Shown: positions 44,125-52,272 of the stretch, one piece after another
How the letters are laid out: every line of letters starts with the position of its first letter
Position numbering within the stretch: the first letter of the stretch is position 1
NCBI RefSeq assembly: GCF_011751865.2
Contig: NZ_CP061770.1
Span: 2,356,001-2,420,000, forward strand
Direction of reading: 5' to 3'
DNA from: Salinibacterium sp. ZJ70
GTDB lineage: Bacteria; Actinomycetota; Actinomycetes; Actinomycetales; Microbacteriaceae
Length of the DNA stretch: 64,000 nt
Position numbers and translations under genes: made by a program
Notes under the pieces: model-generated
Databases searched by the model: none
What the model saw: the letters and a program-made list of their open reading frames with translations, nothing else
Told to the model about the DNA's origin: nothing

Positions 44125-44178
44125 TTTTGAGGCTTCCGTTCAGCAATTGAGAGGGTCACGTCCCCTACCCTGAACCCT

Positions 44179-46809
44179 ATGCCCGCTCAAAGATCATCGG
44201 CTACGAGTCTGTTCGGGGCCGGTCTCGGCCTCATCGGATTCAGCGCCATCGCCGGTCTGCTCGTCACCGTCATGGTCGCACCCGCGATCGCCGTGACCGG
44301 CATGACCGCCGCGAATTCGGTGAACGTGTTCAACGACCTCCCCGAGCACATCACGCTCGAATCCCAGCCGCAGCGCAACCAGTTCATCGCGTACGAAGCG
44401 GACGGCACCGAGGTGCACGTCGCCGACCTCTTCGACCAGAACCGCGAAGACGTGCCGCTGGACCAGATGGATCAGGACCTCATCTGGGCCGCCATCGACG
44501 GTGAGGACCGCCGCTTCTACGAGCACGGCGGCGTCGACATCCCGTCCGTCGCGCGCGCCGCGCTCGGCCAGGTCACCGGCAACGACGCGGGTGGCGCCTC
44601 GACACTCACCATGCAGCTCGTGCGCAACATCCTCGTCTCGCGTGCCGAGAACACGCCGCTCTCCGCGACATACACCAAGGAGATGCGCGACGAGGAGGTC
44701 AAGGCCGCCACGTGGCCCGACATGGGCCGCAAGCTCAAGGAGATGAAGTACGCGATCTCCCTGGAGAAGCAGTACACCAAGGAGGAGATCCTCGCCGCCT
44801 ACCTCAACATCGTGCTCATGGGCGGCACGACGTACGGCGTCGAGGCCGGCGCTCAGCGCTACTTCGGCACCACGGCGAGCGAGCTGACACCCGCGCAGGC
44901 CGCGAGCCTCATCGCGATCGTGCAGTACCCCTCCGCGCGCAACCTCGGCAACCCCGAGAACTACGAGAAGAACCGCGAGCGCCGCGACATCATCCTGTAC
45001 TGGATGCACAAGGAGGGTCACCTCACCGACGACGAGTACGCCGAAGCGAAGGCGACCCCGGTCGACGAGACCACCGTCATGAACAACGCTCCGCGCAACG
45101 GCTGCACCTCGGCGCCTGAGCACCTGCGCTTCCCGTGCGACTACGCACTCAAGTCGATCTACAACGGCGAGGTTCCCGCCCTCGGCGCGACCAAGGCACA
45201 GCAGCTGGAGAACTGGAAGAAGGGCGGCTACACGGTCGTCCTGTCGGTCGTGCCCAGCCTCAACGCCGTCGCCACGCAGACCGCCGCTCAGTACGCCGAC
45301 CCGGGGGAGACCCGGATGCAGCTGGGTGCGGGCGTCTCGAGCGTCGAGGTGGGCTCCGGCCGCATCCTCGTGATGGCGCAGAACAAGACCTTCGACGACA
45401 CCGGTGCAGGCGATAAGCAGATCACCACGGCCGTCAACTTCTCCGCCGATGCGTCGCACGGCGCGAACAAGGGCGCGCAGCCCGGATCGACGTACAAGCC
45501 GTTCACGCTCCTCGCGTTCCTCGCGGCCGGTCACGGCGCGATGGAGACGTTCGATGCGAGCGTCCTCAAGATGCCCATGTCGGCGTTCCGCGACACCTGC
45601 AACGCCGGCGGCGTCTGGGGCGGACCCGACTACACCTTCCGCAACGACTCCGGCGAGCGCGGGCTCTACAACACCATCCGCGGAACCGCGGCGTCGGTGA
45701 ACTCCGTCTTCCTTCAGATGGCGGCCGAGCTCGACCAGTGCGAGATCCGCGATATGGCCCGCTCGCTCGGCGTGCACCGCGCCGACGGTGCGCCCGACGG
45801 CTCCGACCTGTACACGAACCCCTCGTGCGCGCTCGGTGGATGCGACAACAACCTGTCGCCGCTCACCATCTCGGCCGCGTACGCGGCGATCGCCAACCAG
45901 GGCACCTACTGCAAGCCGATCATCATCGACCGCATCCTCACCCAGTCGGGCGAGGACATCGGCGGCCAGCCGATCAGCTGCAACCCGAGCCTCGCCTCGC
46001 CCGCTGTCGCGAACACCGCGGCCCACGCGATGGCGCAGGTGATGACGGGCGGTACAGGTAGCGCCTCGAACCCGCGCGACGGCACCCCCTACATCGGCAA
46101 GACCGGAACGGCGAACAAGGCCCAGAACACCTGGATGGCCGGAACCTCCACGCGCGTCTCGACCGCCGTGTGGGTCGGCAACATCAGCGGCAACCAGAGC
46201 CTGCGTGCCATCAGCGTGAAGGGCGTCTACGGCGGCACCATCCGTCACCGCATCTTCAAGCCCATCGCGCAGGCGATCGACGGCATCTACCCGGGAAGCG
46301 CCTTCCCCGGCCCCGACCAGTCGCTCATGACCGGAACGCCCGTGATCGTGCCCGACAACCTCGTCGGCGGCACCCCGGAGCAGGCGATGCAGGCACTCAA
46401 GCTCGCCAAGCTCACCTACGAGGACGGCGGCGAGGTTGACTCCGATCTGCCCAAGGGCACCGTCGCCGCGACCGACCCGGGCTCGGGTGCATCGGTTCCG
46501 AAGGGATCCGCGGTGCGCGTGTTCACCTCGAACGGTCAGGCCACGAGCGTGCCCGACGTCGCCGGCAAGTCGTTCAGCGACGCATGGAACGCCCTGCAGA
46601 GCGCAGGGTTCACGAATGTGACGCAGGCGTGTGAGGCATCGAGCCCCTCCGATCCCCCGTCGAGCCTCGACACCGTCGTGGCCCAGAACCCCGCAGCAGG
46701 CTCGGTCGTGAATAAAGCCAACGAGGTGCGCCTCACCGTGCGCAAGGCGAACTGCGGCGGTCCGGGCGGCGGAGGCGGTCCGGGCGGCGGCGGGCCCGGC
46801 AGCCCGTGA
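44179..46809 (+). CDS. ponA2: Bifunctional penicillin-binding protein with PASTA domains (PonA2-like)
   Basis: 876 residues. One N-terminal span, a GT51 transglycosylase domain (IDGEDRRFYEHGGVD, then QLVRNIL), a transpeptidase domain with Ser437-x-x-Lys440 (GSTYKPF), SVN in SVNSVFLQM and KTG at 641-643 (GKTGTANK). Two PASTA-like repeats follow (about residues 720-850) and a Gly/Pro tail (GPGGGGGPGGGGPGSP). It polymerises and cross-links peptidoglycan. The order ridA - DUF4177 // ponA - metallophosphoesterase matches mycobacterial ponA2. Confidence 0.95.
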   Translation: MPAQRSSATSLFGAGLGLIGFSAIAGLLVTVMVAPAIAVTGMTAANSVNVFNDLPEHITLESQPQRNQFIAYEADGTEVHVADLFDQNREDVPLDQMDQDLIWAAIDGEDRRFYEHGGVDIPSVARAALGQVTGNDAGGASTLTMQLVRNILVSRAENTPLSATYTKEMRDEEVKAATWPDMGRKLKEMKYAISLEKQYTKEEILAAYLNIVLMGGTTYGVEAGAQRYFGTTASELTPAQAASLIAIVQYPSARNLGNPENYEKNRERRDIILYWMHKEGHLTDDEYAEAKATPVDETTVMNNAPRNGCTSAPEHLRFPCDYALKSIYNGEVPALGATKAQQLENWKKGGYTVVLSVVPSLNAVATQTAAQYADPGETRMQLGAGVSSVEVGSGRILVMAQNKTFDDTGAGDKQITTAVNFSADASHGANKGAQPGSTYKPFTLLAFLAAGHGAMETFDASVLKMPMSAFRDTCNAGGVWGGPDYTFRNDSGERGLYNTIRGTAASVNSVFLQMAAELDQCEIRDMARSLGVHRADGAPDGSDLYTNPSCALGGCDNNLSPLTISAAYAAIANQGTYCKPIIIDRILTQSGEDIGGQPISCNPSLASPAVANTAAHAMAQVMTGGTGSASNPRDGTPYIGKTGTANKAQNTWMAGTSTRVSTAVWVGNISGNQSLRAISVKGVYGGTIRHRIFKPIAQAIDGIYPGSAFPGPDQSLMTGTPVIVPDNLVGGTPEQAMQALKLAKLTYEDGGEVDSDLPKGTVAATDPGSGASVPKGSAVRVFTSNGQATSVPDVAGKSFSDAWNALQSAGFTNVTQACEASSPSDPPSSLDTVVAQNPAAGSVVNKANEVRLTVRKANCGGPGGGGGPGGGGPGSP

Positions 46810-47768
46810 GTGCTGGACGGGTCGCAGGCTCGATCCTGGGGGCGGCAGCTGTCGCCGGTCTCGCCACGCTCGCGTGGGGTGTGTTCGTGGAGCGGAACCG
46901 CTTCACGGTGCGCCACGAGACCGTGCCGGTGCTCGCCCCCGGATCGCGGCCGCTCACGATCCTGCATCTGAGTGACTTGCACATGCTGCCAGCGCAGCGC
47001 GCGAAGCAGGACTTCGTGCGCTCCCTCGCGGCCCTCGAACCCGACCTCGTGATCGACACGGGTGACAACCTCGGCCACCGCGACGGACTCGAGGGCGTGC
47101 GACGCGCGCTCGAGCCGTTCGCGGGAGTGCCGGGCGTCTTCGCGCACGGCTCGAACGACTACTTCGGGCCCCAGCTGAAGAATCCCTTCCGCTACTTCGC
47201 CGGGCCCAGCTCGCGCGGCACCAGCGATGAGAACCACGAGCGGCTCGACACCGAAGCTCTCAACGGATTCCTGGGCGACGAGCTCGGCTGGTGGGACCTC
47301 AACAACGCCGTACGCGCCGTCGAGCTCAAGGGCTCGCGCATCGAGTTCGTCGGCACCGCCGACGCGCACCGCGGCTGGGACAGCACCGACGAGGTGCCGG
47401 GCTCAGTGGCGCGGATGCGCGAGCACTCGGGCTGGTCGAAGACGGACGCCGTTCCGCCGCTCACCGTGGGTGTCACGCATGCGCCCTACCAGCGCGTGCT
47501 CGACGCCTTCGTCGACGTGGGCTCCGACGTGATCTTCGCCGGCCACACCCACGGCGGCCAGGTGCGCATTCCCGGGCGCCCCGCGCTCGTCACGAACTGC
47601 GACATCCCCCACGCGCAGGCACAGGGACTCAGCATGTGGCACACGATGGACGGCGCCGCCCACCTGCAGGTGTCGGCTGGCCTCGGCACGTCGATGTATG
47701 CGCCCGTGCGGTTCGCGTGCCCGCCCGAGGCGGTCGTGGTGACGCTCACGGCAGCCGACGCCGCCTGA
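46806..47768 (+). CDS. Metallophosphoesterase (YkuE/Rv3683-like)
   Basis: 320 residues from the GTG at 46806, coupled to ponA2 by GTGA. A signal or anchor (VAGSILGAAAVAGLATLAWGVFV) precedes the calcineurin-like core: LTILHLSDLHMLP, DLVIDTGDNLG, VFAHGSNDYFG (GND replaced by SND) and IFAGHTHGGQVRIPG. Metal ligands Asp, His, Asp, Asn, His are in place. It probably acts at the membrane face on phosphate esters such as lipid or wall precursors; the substrate is unknown. Conserved partner of ponA2 in actinobacteria. Confidence 0.9.
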   Translation: MSAGRVAGSILGAAAVAGLATLAWGVFVERNRFTVRHETVPVLAPGSRPLTILHLSDLHMLPAQRAKQDFVRSLAALEPDLVIDTGDNLGHRDGLEGVRRALEPFAGVPGVFAHGSNDYFGPQLKNPFRYFAGPSSRGTSDENHERLDTEALNGFLGDELGWWDLNNAVRAVELKGSRIEFVGTADAHRGWDSTDEVPGSVARMREHSGWSKTDAVPPLTVGVTHAPYQRVLDAFVDVGSDVIFAGHTHGGQVRIPGRPALVTNCDIPHAQAQGLSMWHTMDGAAHLQVSAGLGTSMYAPVRFACPPEAVVVTLTAADAA

Positions 47769-47795
47769 TCGACCGCTCGGCACAGCTGGGCGGGA

Positions 47796-49355
47796 TCAGC
47801 CTCCGGCGGCCAGAATGGCGCGCGCCTCGGCGACCGTCGGCGCGCCCACGGGTGAGGTCGGCAGGCCGCCCAGCGCGACACCGCGCAGGGCCAGTCGCAG
47901 TGCCACCCGGTCATCCCACGGCAGCTCGACGCCGCCGATCGACATGCTCTGCTTGTGCCCCTTGCCGCACGCCACCACGACGTCACCCGGCTGCGCGGCC
48001 TGCACGGCGGTGAGGATCGCGGTGCCGCGATCCACGATGCGCAGCATCGACTCGCCCATCACCGCACCCGCCCCGGCCGCCGCGGCCTCCATCGTGTCGA
48101 GGATCTCATCGACCGGCTCGGTGCGCGGGTCGCTCGCCGTCATGATCATGAGGTCGGTCTGCTGTGCGGCGATCGCGGGCATCGTGTGGCGCTTCTCGGT
48201 GTCGCGGAGCCCCGCGCAGCCGAACACGGCGATCAGTCGCCCGCCGGGTGCCACCAGGCGCCGCAGCGACGGGAAGAGCTGCTCGTAGGCATCCGGGGTG
48301 TGCGCGAAGTCCACGAGCGCCGTGAACGGCTGCCCCTCGTCGACGAGCTGCATGCGCCCGTCGACGCCCTCCACACGATCGAGGCCGCGCTGGATCGTCT
48401 CCGGCGTCCACCCCCGGCCGAGCCCGTAGGCGATCGCCGCGAGCGTGTTGTAGACGTTGAAATCGCCCGTGAGCCCTGTGCGGTACTCGTCGCCGTCGAC
48501 CGACATCCGGATGCCGGATCCGTCGATCACGACGTTCTGTGGGCGAAAGTCGCCGCTGTGAATGCCGTACTCGACGACGCGGGCGCCCGCGGAGGCGTCG
48601 CGCATCCAGGCACCATAGGGGTCGTCAGCGTTGATGACCGAGAGTCCGCCCATCTCGCCGACGCGCTCGAACAGGATCGCCTTCGCGTCGCGGTAGGCCT
48701 CGATCGTGCCGTGGTAGTCGAGGTGCTCGTGCGTGAGGTTCGTATAGACGCCGGAATCGATGCCGATGCCGTTCAGGCGCCCCTGCTCGAGACCCTGGCT
48801 GCTCATCTCGACGAGCGCCTCGGGGAAGCCGTTCGCCACCATCTGCTGGAACATGTCCTGCACCTGGGGCGCGCCCGGCGTGGTCACGTGGAGACCCACG
48901 GGGATGAAGCCCTGGCCGTACTCGGTGCCGATGGTCGAGATGAGGCCCACGGGGGCATCCGTCGCGGCGCCGATCACTCCGCGGAGCAGCATCGTGGTGG
49001 TCGTCTTGCCGTTCGTGCCGGTGACGCCCGTGACCTCCATCTTGCGCGTCGGCCAGCCGGCCCACGACGCCGCGAGGTAGCCGATCGCCTGCTGCGCGGA
49101 GGTGACACGCACGTAGGGCACGCCGAGGTCGATCGAGTCGACGTCGCTCACGATCGCGACCGCGCCGCGGCGCACCGCCTCAGCGGCGAGCTCACGGCCA
49201 TCGACGACCTTGCCGCGGCGGGCGATGAACACCGAACCCGGCTGCACCTCGTCCGCACGCTCGACAGGCGACGCGAGAACTTCGGCGTCGCCGGTGACGT
49301 TGAGGAGCATCCCCTCCGGAAGGTCGCGGAGCAGGCCGGAGAGTCGCATCGGCAT
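47796..49355 (-). CDS. murE: UDP-N-acetylmuramyl-tripeptide synthetase (MurE family)
   Basis: 519 residues from the ATG at 49355. N-terminal UDP-binding domain (DEVQPGSVFIARRGKVVDGRELAAEAVRRGAVAIV), ATP loop GTNGKTTTT, THEHLDYHGTIEAYRDAKAILF (with the carbamylated Lys), and the C-terminal TASDPRTEPVDEI, where the substrate-specificity motif is SDPR in place of DNPR (mDAP) or DNPA/DDPN (Lys). It adds the third amino acid of the stem peptide. It lies alone, outside a division-cell-wall cluster, so it may be the sole MurE or an extra ligase. Confidence 0.88.
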   Translation of the reverse strand: MPMRLSGLLRDLPEGMLLNVTGDAEVLASPVERADEVQPGSVFIARRGKVVDGRELAAEAVRRGAVAIVSDVDSIDLGVPYVRVTSAQQAIGYLAASWAGWPTRKMEVTGVTGTNGKTTTTMLLRGVIGAATDAPVGLISTIGTEYGQGFIPVGLHVTTPGAPQVQDMFQQMVANGFPEALVEMSSQGLEQGRLNGIGIDSGVYTNLTHEHLDYHGTIEAYRDAKAILFERVGEMGGLSVINADDPYGAWMRDASAGARVVEYGIHSGDFRPQNVVIDGSGIRMSVDGDEYRTGLTGDFNVYNTLAAIAYGLGRGWTPETIQRGLDRVEGVDGRMQLVDEGQPFTALVDFAHTPDAYEQLFPSLRRLVAPGGRLIAVFGCAGLRDTEKRHTMPAIAAQQTDLMIMTASDPRTEPVDEILDTMEAAAAGAGAVMGESMLRIVDRGTAILTAVQAAQPGDVVVACGKGHKQSMSIGGVELPWDDRVALRLALRGVALGGLPTSPVGAPTVAEARAILAAGG

Positions 49356-49430
49356 GGTCCCGAGTCTAGGCGAGCCGGATGGGCTCGGGCTGTGCCGCCG
49401 CCCACCGCCAACCTGCACGCAACCGGCCTT

Positions 49431-49486
49431 GAGGTGTCAGTTTGTGCCGCCGCGGGCGCCCGCCCGGCGGCACAAACTGACACCCC
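49431..49486. repeat. Dispersed long palindrome, copy 2
   Basis: GAGGTGTCAGTTTGTGCCGC (49431-49450) is identical to the arm of copy 1 at 10057-10076, extended here by one C. The complementary arm is 49466-49486 with one mismatch at its end. The loop again contains an own small stem (GGGCG/CGCCC). It lies between murE and tRNA-Pro. Two copies 39 kb apart with diverged loops but conserved arms suggest a selected or transposable repeat. Confidence 0.85.
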
Positions 49487-49514
49487 AGGGCGGGCAGGCT
49501 GTGCAGTCCGGGAA

Positions 49515-49550
49515 TGAGAAAAGGACCGCCTTGCGGCGATCCTTTTCTCA
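49515..49550 (-). terminator. Terminator after tRNA-Pro
   Basis: TGAGAAAAGGA (49515-49525) pairs perfectly with TCCTTTTCTCA (49540-49550), with an inner CGCC/GGCG stem. It starts one base beyond the tRNA's encoded CCA on the minus strand. Confidence 0.85.
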
Positions 49551-49551
49551 T

Positions 49552-49628
49552 TGGTCGGGGTAACAGGATTTGAACCTGCGGCCTCGTCGTCCCGAACGAC
49601 GCGCGCTACCAAGCTGCGCCATACCCCG
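49552..49628 (-). tRNA. tRNA-Pro (anticodon CGG)
   Basis: 77 bases including an encoded 3' CCA. Acceptor CGGGGTA/TACCCCG, anticodon stem CGTCG/CGACG with loop TTCGGGA giving anticodon CGG (reads CCG), T-loop GTTCAAATC. The first base pair C-G instead of G-C is typical of bacterial tRNA-Pro. Confidence 0.96.
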
Positions 49629-49678
49629 GTGCTGCCAGAGGCAACTTGTCAAGGATACCCGATTCTGGGACGTCCCCA

Positions 49679-50344
49679 TCACATGAAGTCGGGATCCGGC
49701 GCATCCTTGTAGCTGAAGTCGAGCTTGGGGCGCCACCCGCGATTGAGAACGCCGCCCGACTCCTCCAGGTAGCACGCGCCGCACAGCGACTCATAGCCGG
49801 CACCGACGCCGTCGATCGCCACCTGGTCGCCGTCGAAGACGAACTGGTCACCCACCTTGCGCGCATTGAAGACCGCCTTGCGACCGCAGCGGCAGATCGT
49901 CTTCAGCTCCTCGAGCGAATGGGCGATCTCGAGAAGCCGACGGCTGCCGGGGAACGCGACCGTCTGGAAGTCGGTGCGGATCCCGTAGGCGAGCACGGGG
50001 ATGCTCAACTGGATGGCGATGCGCAGCAGATCGTCGACCTGACCTTCGCTGAGGAACTGCGCCTCATCCAGCAGCAGGCAGCTGATCTCGCGGCCGCGCT
50101 TCTCGACAGCCGATGCTCGTTCGCGCGTGAACAGCTCCAGCAGATCGTCGCCCGGGGCGATCGTGAAATCGACGGTGCGCGAGACGCCGAGTCGCGACAC
50201 GATCTCGTCGTCGCCCTTCGAATCGATCGCAGGTTTCGCCAGGAGCACCTCGTGGCCGCGCTCCTCATAGTTGTACGCGGCCTGCAGGAGCGCGGTGCTC
50301 TTTCCGGAGTTCATCGCTCCGTAACGGAAGTACAGCTTCGCCAC
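49679..50344 (-). CDS. tdk: Thymidine kinase
   Basis: 221 residues from the GTG at 50344. P-loop GAMNSGKSTALLQ, lid region and Glu in LLLDEAQFL, and the zinc ligands ICRCGRKA and LCGACYLEE. It phosphorylates thymidine for dTTP salvage. Its start shares one base with the stop of the response-regulator gene, so the two form one transcription unit. Tdk is patchy in actinobacteria. Confidence 0.95.
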   Translation of the reverse strand: MAKLYFRYGAMNSGKSTALLQAAYNYEERGHEVLLAKPAIDSKGDDEIVSRLGVSRTVDFTIAPGDDLLELFTRERASAVEKRGREISCLLLDEAQFLSEGQVDDLLRIAIQLSIPVLAYGIRTDFQTVAFPGSRRLLEIAHSLEELKTICRCGRKAVFNARKVGDQFVFDGDQVAIDGVGAGYESLCGACYLEESGGVLNRGWRPKLDFSYKDAPDPDFM

Positions 50345-51027
50345 TATTCCAGGTATCCGTCCTCGGCTGCTCGCCGGATCAGTTCGGCTTTCTTGCCGGC
50401 CGGGCGGCCGACCTTGGCATACTTCTCGCGCACGCGGCGCAGGTACGTCTTCGCAGTCTCATATTGCACACCCATCTGGGAGGCGACCGCGTTGGTGCTG
50501 TAGCCGGCGACGTAGAGGCGCAGCGCGTCCTCTTCGCCCGGGCTCAGCTTCGGCTTGAGACGCGGCAGCGGCGGGTGCTGCGAGTGATCGACCTCGGGCG
50601 TCACGGTGGAGGCGCCGAGCCCCATCACGCGGCGCGCCGACGCCATGACCGCCGACATCGGCAGCGACTTCGCGAGGAAGTCGGCAGCTCCGGCGGCGGC
50701 GGCGCGCTCGCGCGCCTCGCGAGTGTCGAGGCTCGAGAGCACGATCACCTTGGCGCCGGCGGCACGGCAGGTGCGCACACGCGCCTCGATCGAGATCGCC
50801 TCGTTGAGCTGCAGATCGATGAAGACGAGATCGGTGGGGAACGCCGGGCTCTGCACTAGCTCGAGCCAGCTGGACGCCGCGAGCACCACATCGAAGTCGG
50901 GTGCGTTCTGCGCGACCCACGATGTGAGCGCTTCGAGGAGCACCTCGTGGTCATCGAGGATCGCGAGCCGAACGGGTGCAGCTGCGGGTTCACCTCGACG
51001 CACTGCGCTCGACGGGGTCGCTGCCAT
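50344..51027 (-). CDS. LuxR/NarL-type response regulator
   Basis: 227 residues from the ATG at 51027. Receiver domain with acidic pair LAILDDHEVLLEA, phosphoacceptor Asp in DLVFIDLQL, Thr/Ser in VIVLSSLDTR and the Lys in FLAKSLP. The C-terminal HTH is ALRLYVAGYSTNAVASQMGVQYETAKTYLRRVREKYAKVG. No histidine kinase gene lies beside it, so it is an orphan within this window. It is linked to tdk by a one-base overlap. Targets unknown. Confidence 0.9.
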   Translation of the reverse strand: MAATPSSAVRRGEPAAAPVRLAILDDHEVLLEALTSWVAQNAPDFDVVLAASSWLELVQSPAFPTDLVFIDLQLNEAISIEARVRTCRAAGAKVIVLSSLDTREARERAAAAGAADFLAKSLPMSAVMASARRVMGLGASTVTPEVDHSQHPPLPRLKPKLSPGEEDALRLYVAGYSTNAVASQMGVQYETAKTYLRRVREKYAKVGRPAGKKAELIRRAAEDGYLE

Positions 51028-51083
51028 GCGCTCGAGCCTACCGAACGGTAGGCATCCCTCCGGGTGCCCCACATCGCGTCGCG

Positions 51084-52172
51084 TCAGAAGAGTGTCGGCT
51101 GGAGCGCGGCAGCCGCCGCGGGGCTGAGCTCGGCTGCGAGAGCGCGCGACGCCTCGCCCGAGGCGGCAGTGCGGACGCCGCGCATTGCCGCGGGGGTGCC
51201 CGTTGCGGGGTCGAGACGCGGCCGGTCCAGCCCGTAGCGGCGCAGCAGAGGTCGGATGCGCGCAGCGAGCTGGCGTCGGTACTCCTTCGGCGCGTAGGCG
51301 CCGTCTCCGTAGAGCGCGCGGTAGCGGGGCGCGAGCTCGGGGTGTTCGCGAACGAGCCATGCAGCGAACCACTCCTTCGCCCCGGTGCGCAGGTGCAGCG
51401 CGCTGTAGGCGACGCTCGTGGCGCCCGACTCGGCGATCTGCTCGAGCGCGAGCGCCAGGTGCTCACGCGAATCGGTGAGGTAGGGCAGCACCGGCATGAG
51501 GAACACCGAGCACGGCAGCCCTGCCTCGCGCACGGCCTTCACCGTGGCGAGGCGAGCGGCGGTGGAGGGCGTGCCCGGTTCGATCGACTTCTGCAGCGTC
51601 TCATCGAACGCGGTGAGCGAGATCGCCGTCTCGACCGGCACGCGCTCGGCTGCCGCCTGCAGCAGCGGGATGTCACGACGCAGCAGCGTGCCCTTGGTGA
51701 GAATGCTGAACGGCGTGCCGGATGCCGCGAGCGAGGCGATGATGCCGGGCATCAGCCGGTAGCGCCCCTCGGCCCGCTGGTACGGGTCGGTGTTGGTGCC
51801 GAGCGCCACAGAGGGGCGCTCCCAGCTGGGACGCGCGAGCTCGCGCTCCAGCACCTCCACGATGTTGACCTTGACGATGATCTGCGAATCGAAGTCGCGG
51901 CCCGCGTCGAGGTCGAGGTAGGTGTGGGTGTTGCGGGCGAAGCAGAAGCGGCACTGGTGCGAGCATCCGCGGTACGGATTGATGGTCCACCCGAACGGCA
52001 GGGAGCGCGCGGCTCCCGGCACATGGTTGAGCGCGGACTTCGCCAGCACCTCGTGGAAGGTGATGCCGGCGAACTCGGGCGTCTGCACGGTGCGCACGAA
52101 GTTGCCGAGGCGCGCGAAGCCCGGGAGGGCGTCATCCGCCTCCGCCGTCAGCTCCTGTCCGCTCCACCTCAT
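51084..52172 (-). CDS. SOS-controlled radical SAM protein (Rv2578c/SplB-like)
   Basis: 362 residues. The radical SAM cluster is C-SHQ-C-RF-C (Cys70, 74, 77) after INPYRGC, followed by VALGTNTDPYQRAEGRYRLMPGIIASLAASGTPFSILTKGTLLRRD, typical of the SplB/Rv2578c group related to spore photoproduct lyase. An SOS box sits only seven bases before the ATG. The start at 52172 has no ribosome site, so the transcript may be leaderless or start near the box. Likely role: repair of DNA or nucleotide damage; the true substrate is unknown. Confidence 0.85.
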   Translation of the reverse strand: MRWSGQELTAEADDALPGFARLGNFVRTVQTPEFAGITFHEVLAKSALNHVPGAARSLPFGWTINPYRGCSHQCRFCFARNTHTYLDLDAGRDFDSQIIVKVNIVEVLERELARPSWERPSVALGTNTDPYQRAEGRYRLMPGIIASLAASGTPFSILTKGTLLRRDIPLLQAAAERVPVETAISLTAFDETLQKSIEPGTPSTAARLATVKAVREAGLPCSVFLMPVLPYLTDSREHLALALEQIAESGATSVAYSALHLRTGAKEWFAAWLVREHPELAPRYRALYGDGAYAPKEYRRQLAARIRPLLRRYGLDRPRLDPATGTPAAMRGVRTAASGEASRALAAELSPAAAAALQPTLF

Positions 52173-52178
52173 CCACGC

Positions 52179-52198
52179 ATTCGAACACCTGTTCGAAT
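52179..52198 (-). promoter_or_regulatory. LexA SOS box
   Basis: ATTCGAACACCTGTTCGAAT is a 20-base palindrome broken only at the centre pair. It contains TCGAACACCTGTTCGA, one base from the actinobacterial LexA consensus TCGAACRNRYGTTCGA. It lies directly upstream of the radical SAM gene, so LexA probably represses that gene until DNA damage. Confidence 0.9.
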
Positions 52199-52220
52199 GT
52201 GTGTCAAGGCGCGGCGTGTC

Positions 52221-52249
52221 CTCCTCCCGAAGAGAACACCCGGGAGGAG
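52221..52249 (-). terminator. Terminator after mqo
   Basis: CTCCTCCCG (52221-52229) pairs with CGGGAGGAG (52241-52249), loop of 11 bases, 23 bases beyond the mqo stop and before the radical SAM promoter. Confidence 0.7.
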
Positions 52250-52272
52250 CGGACGCGGTCAGCGCGCGGGCG

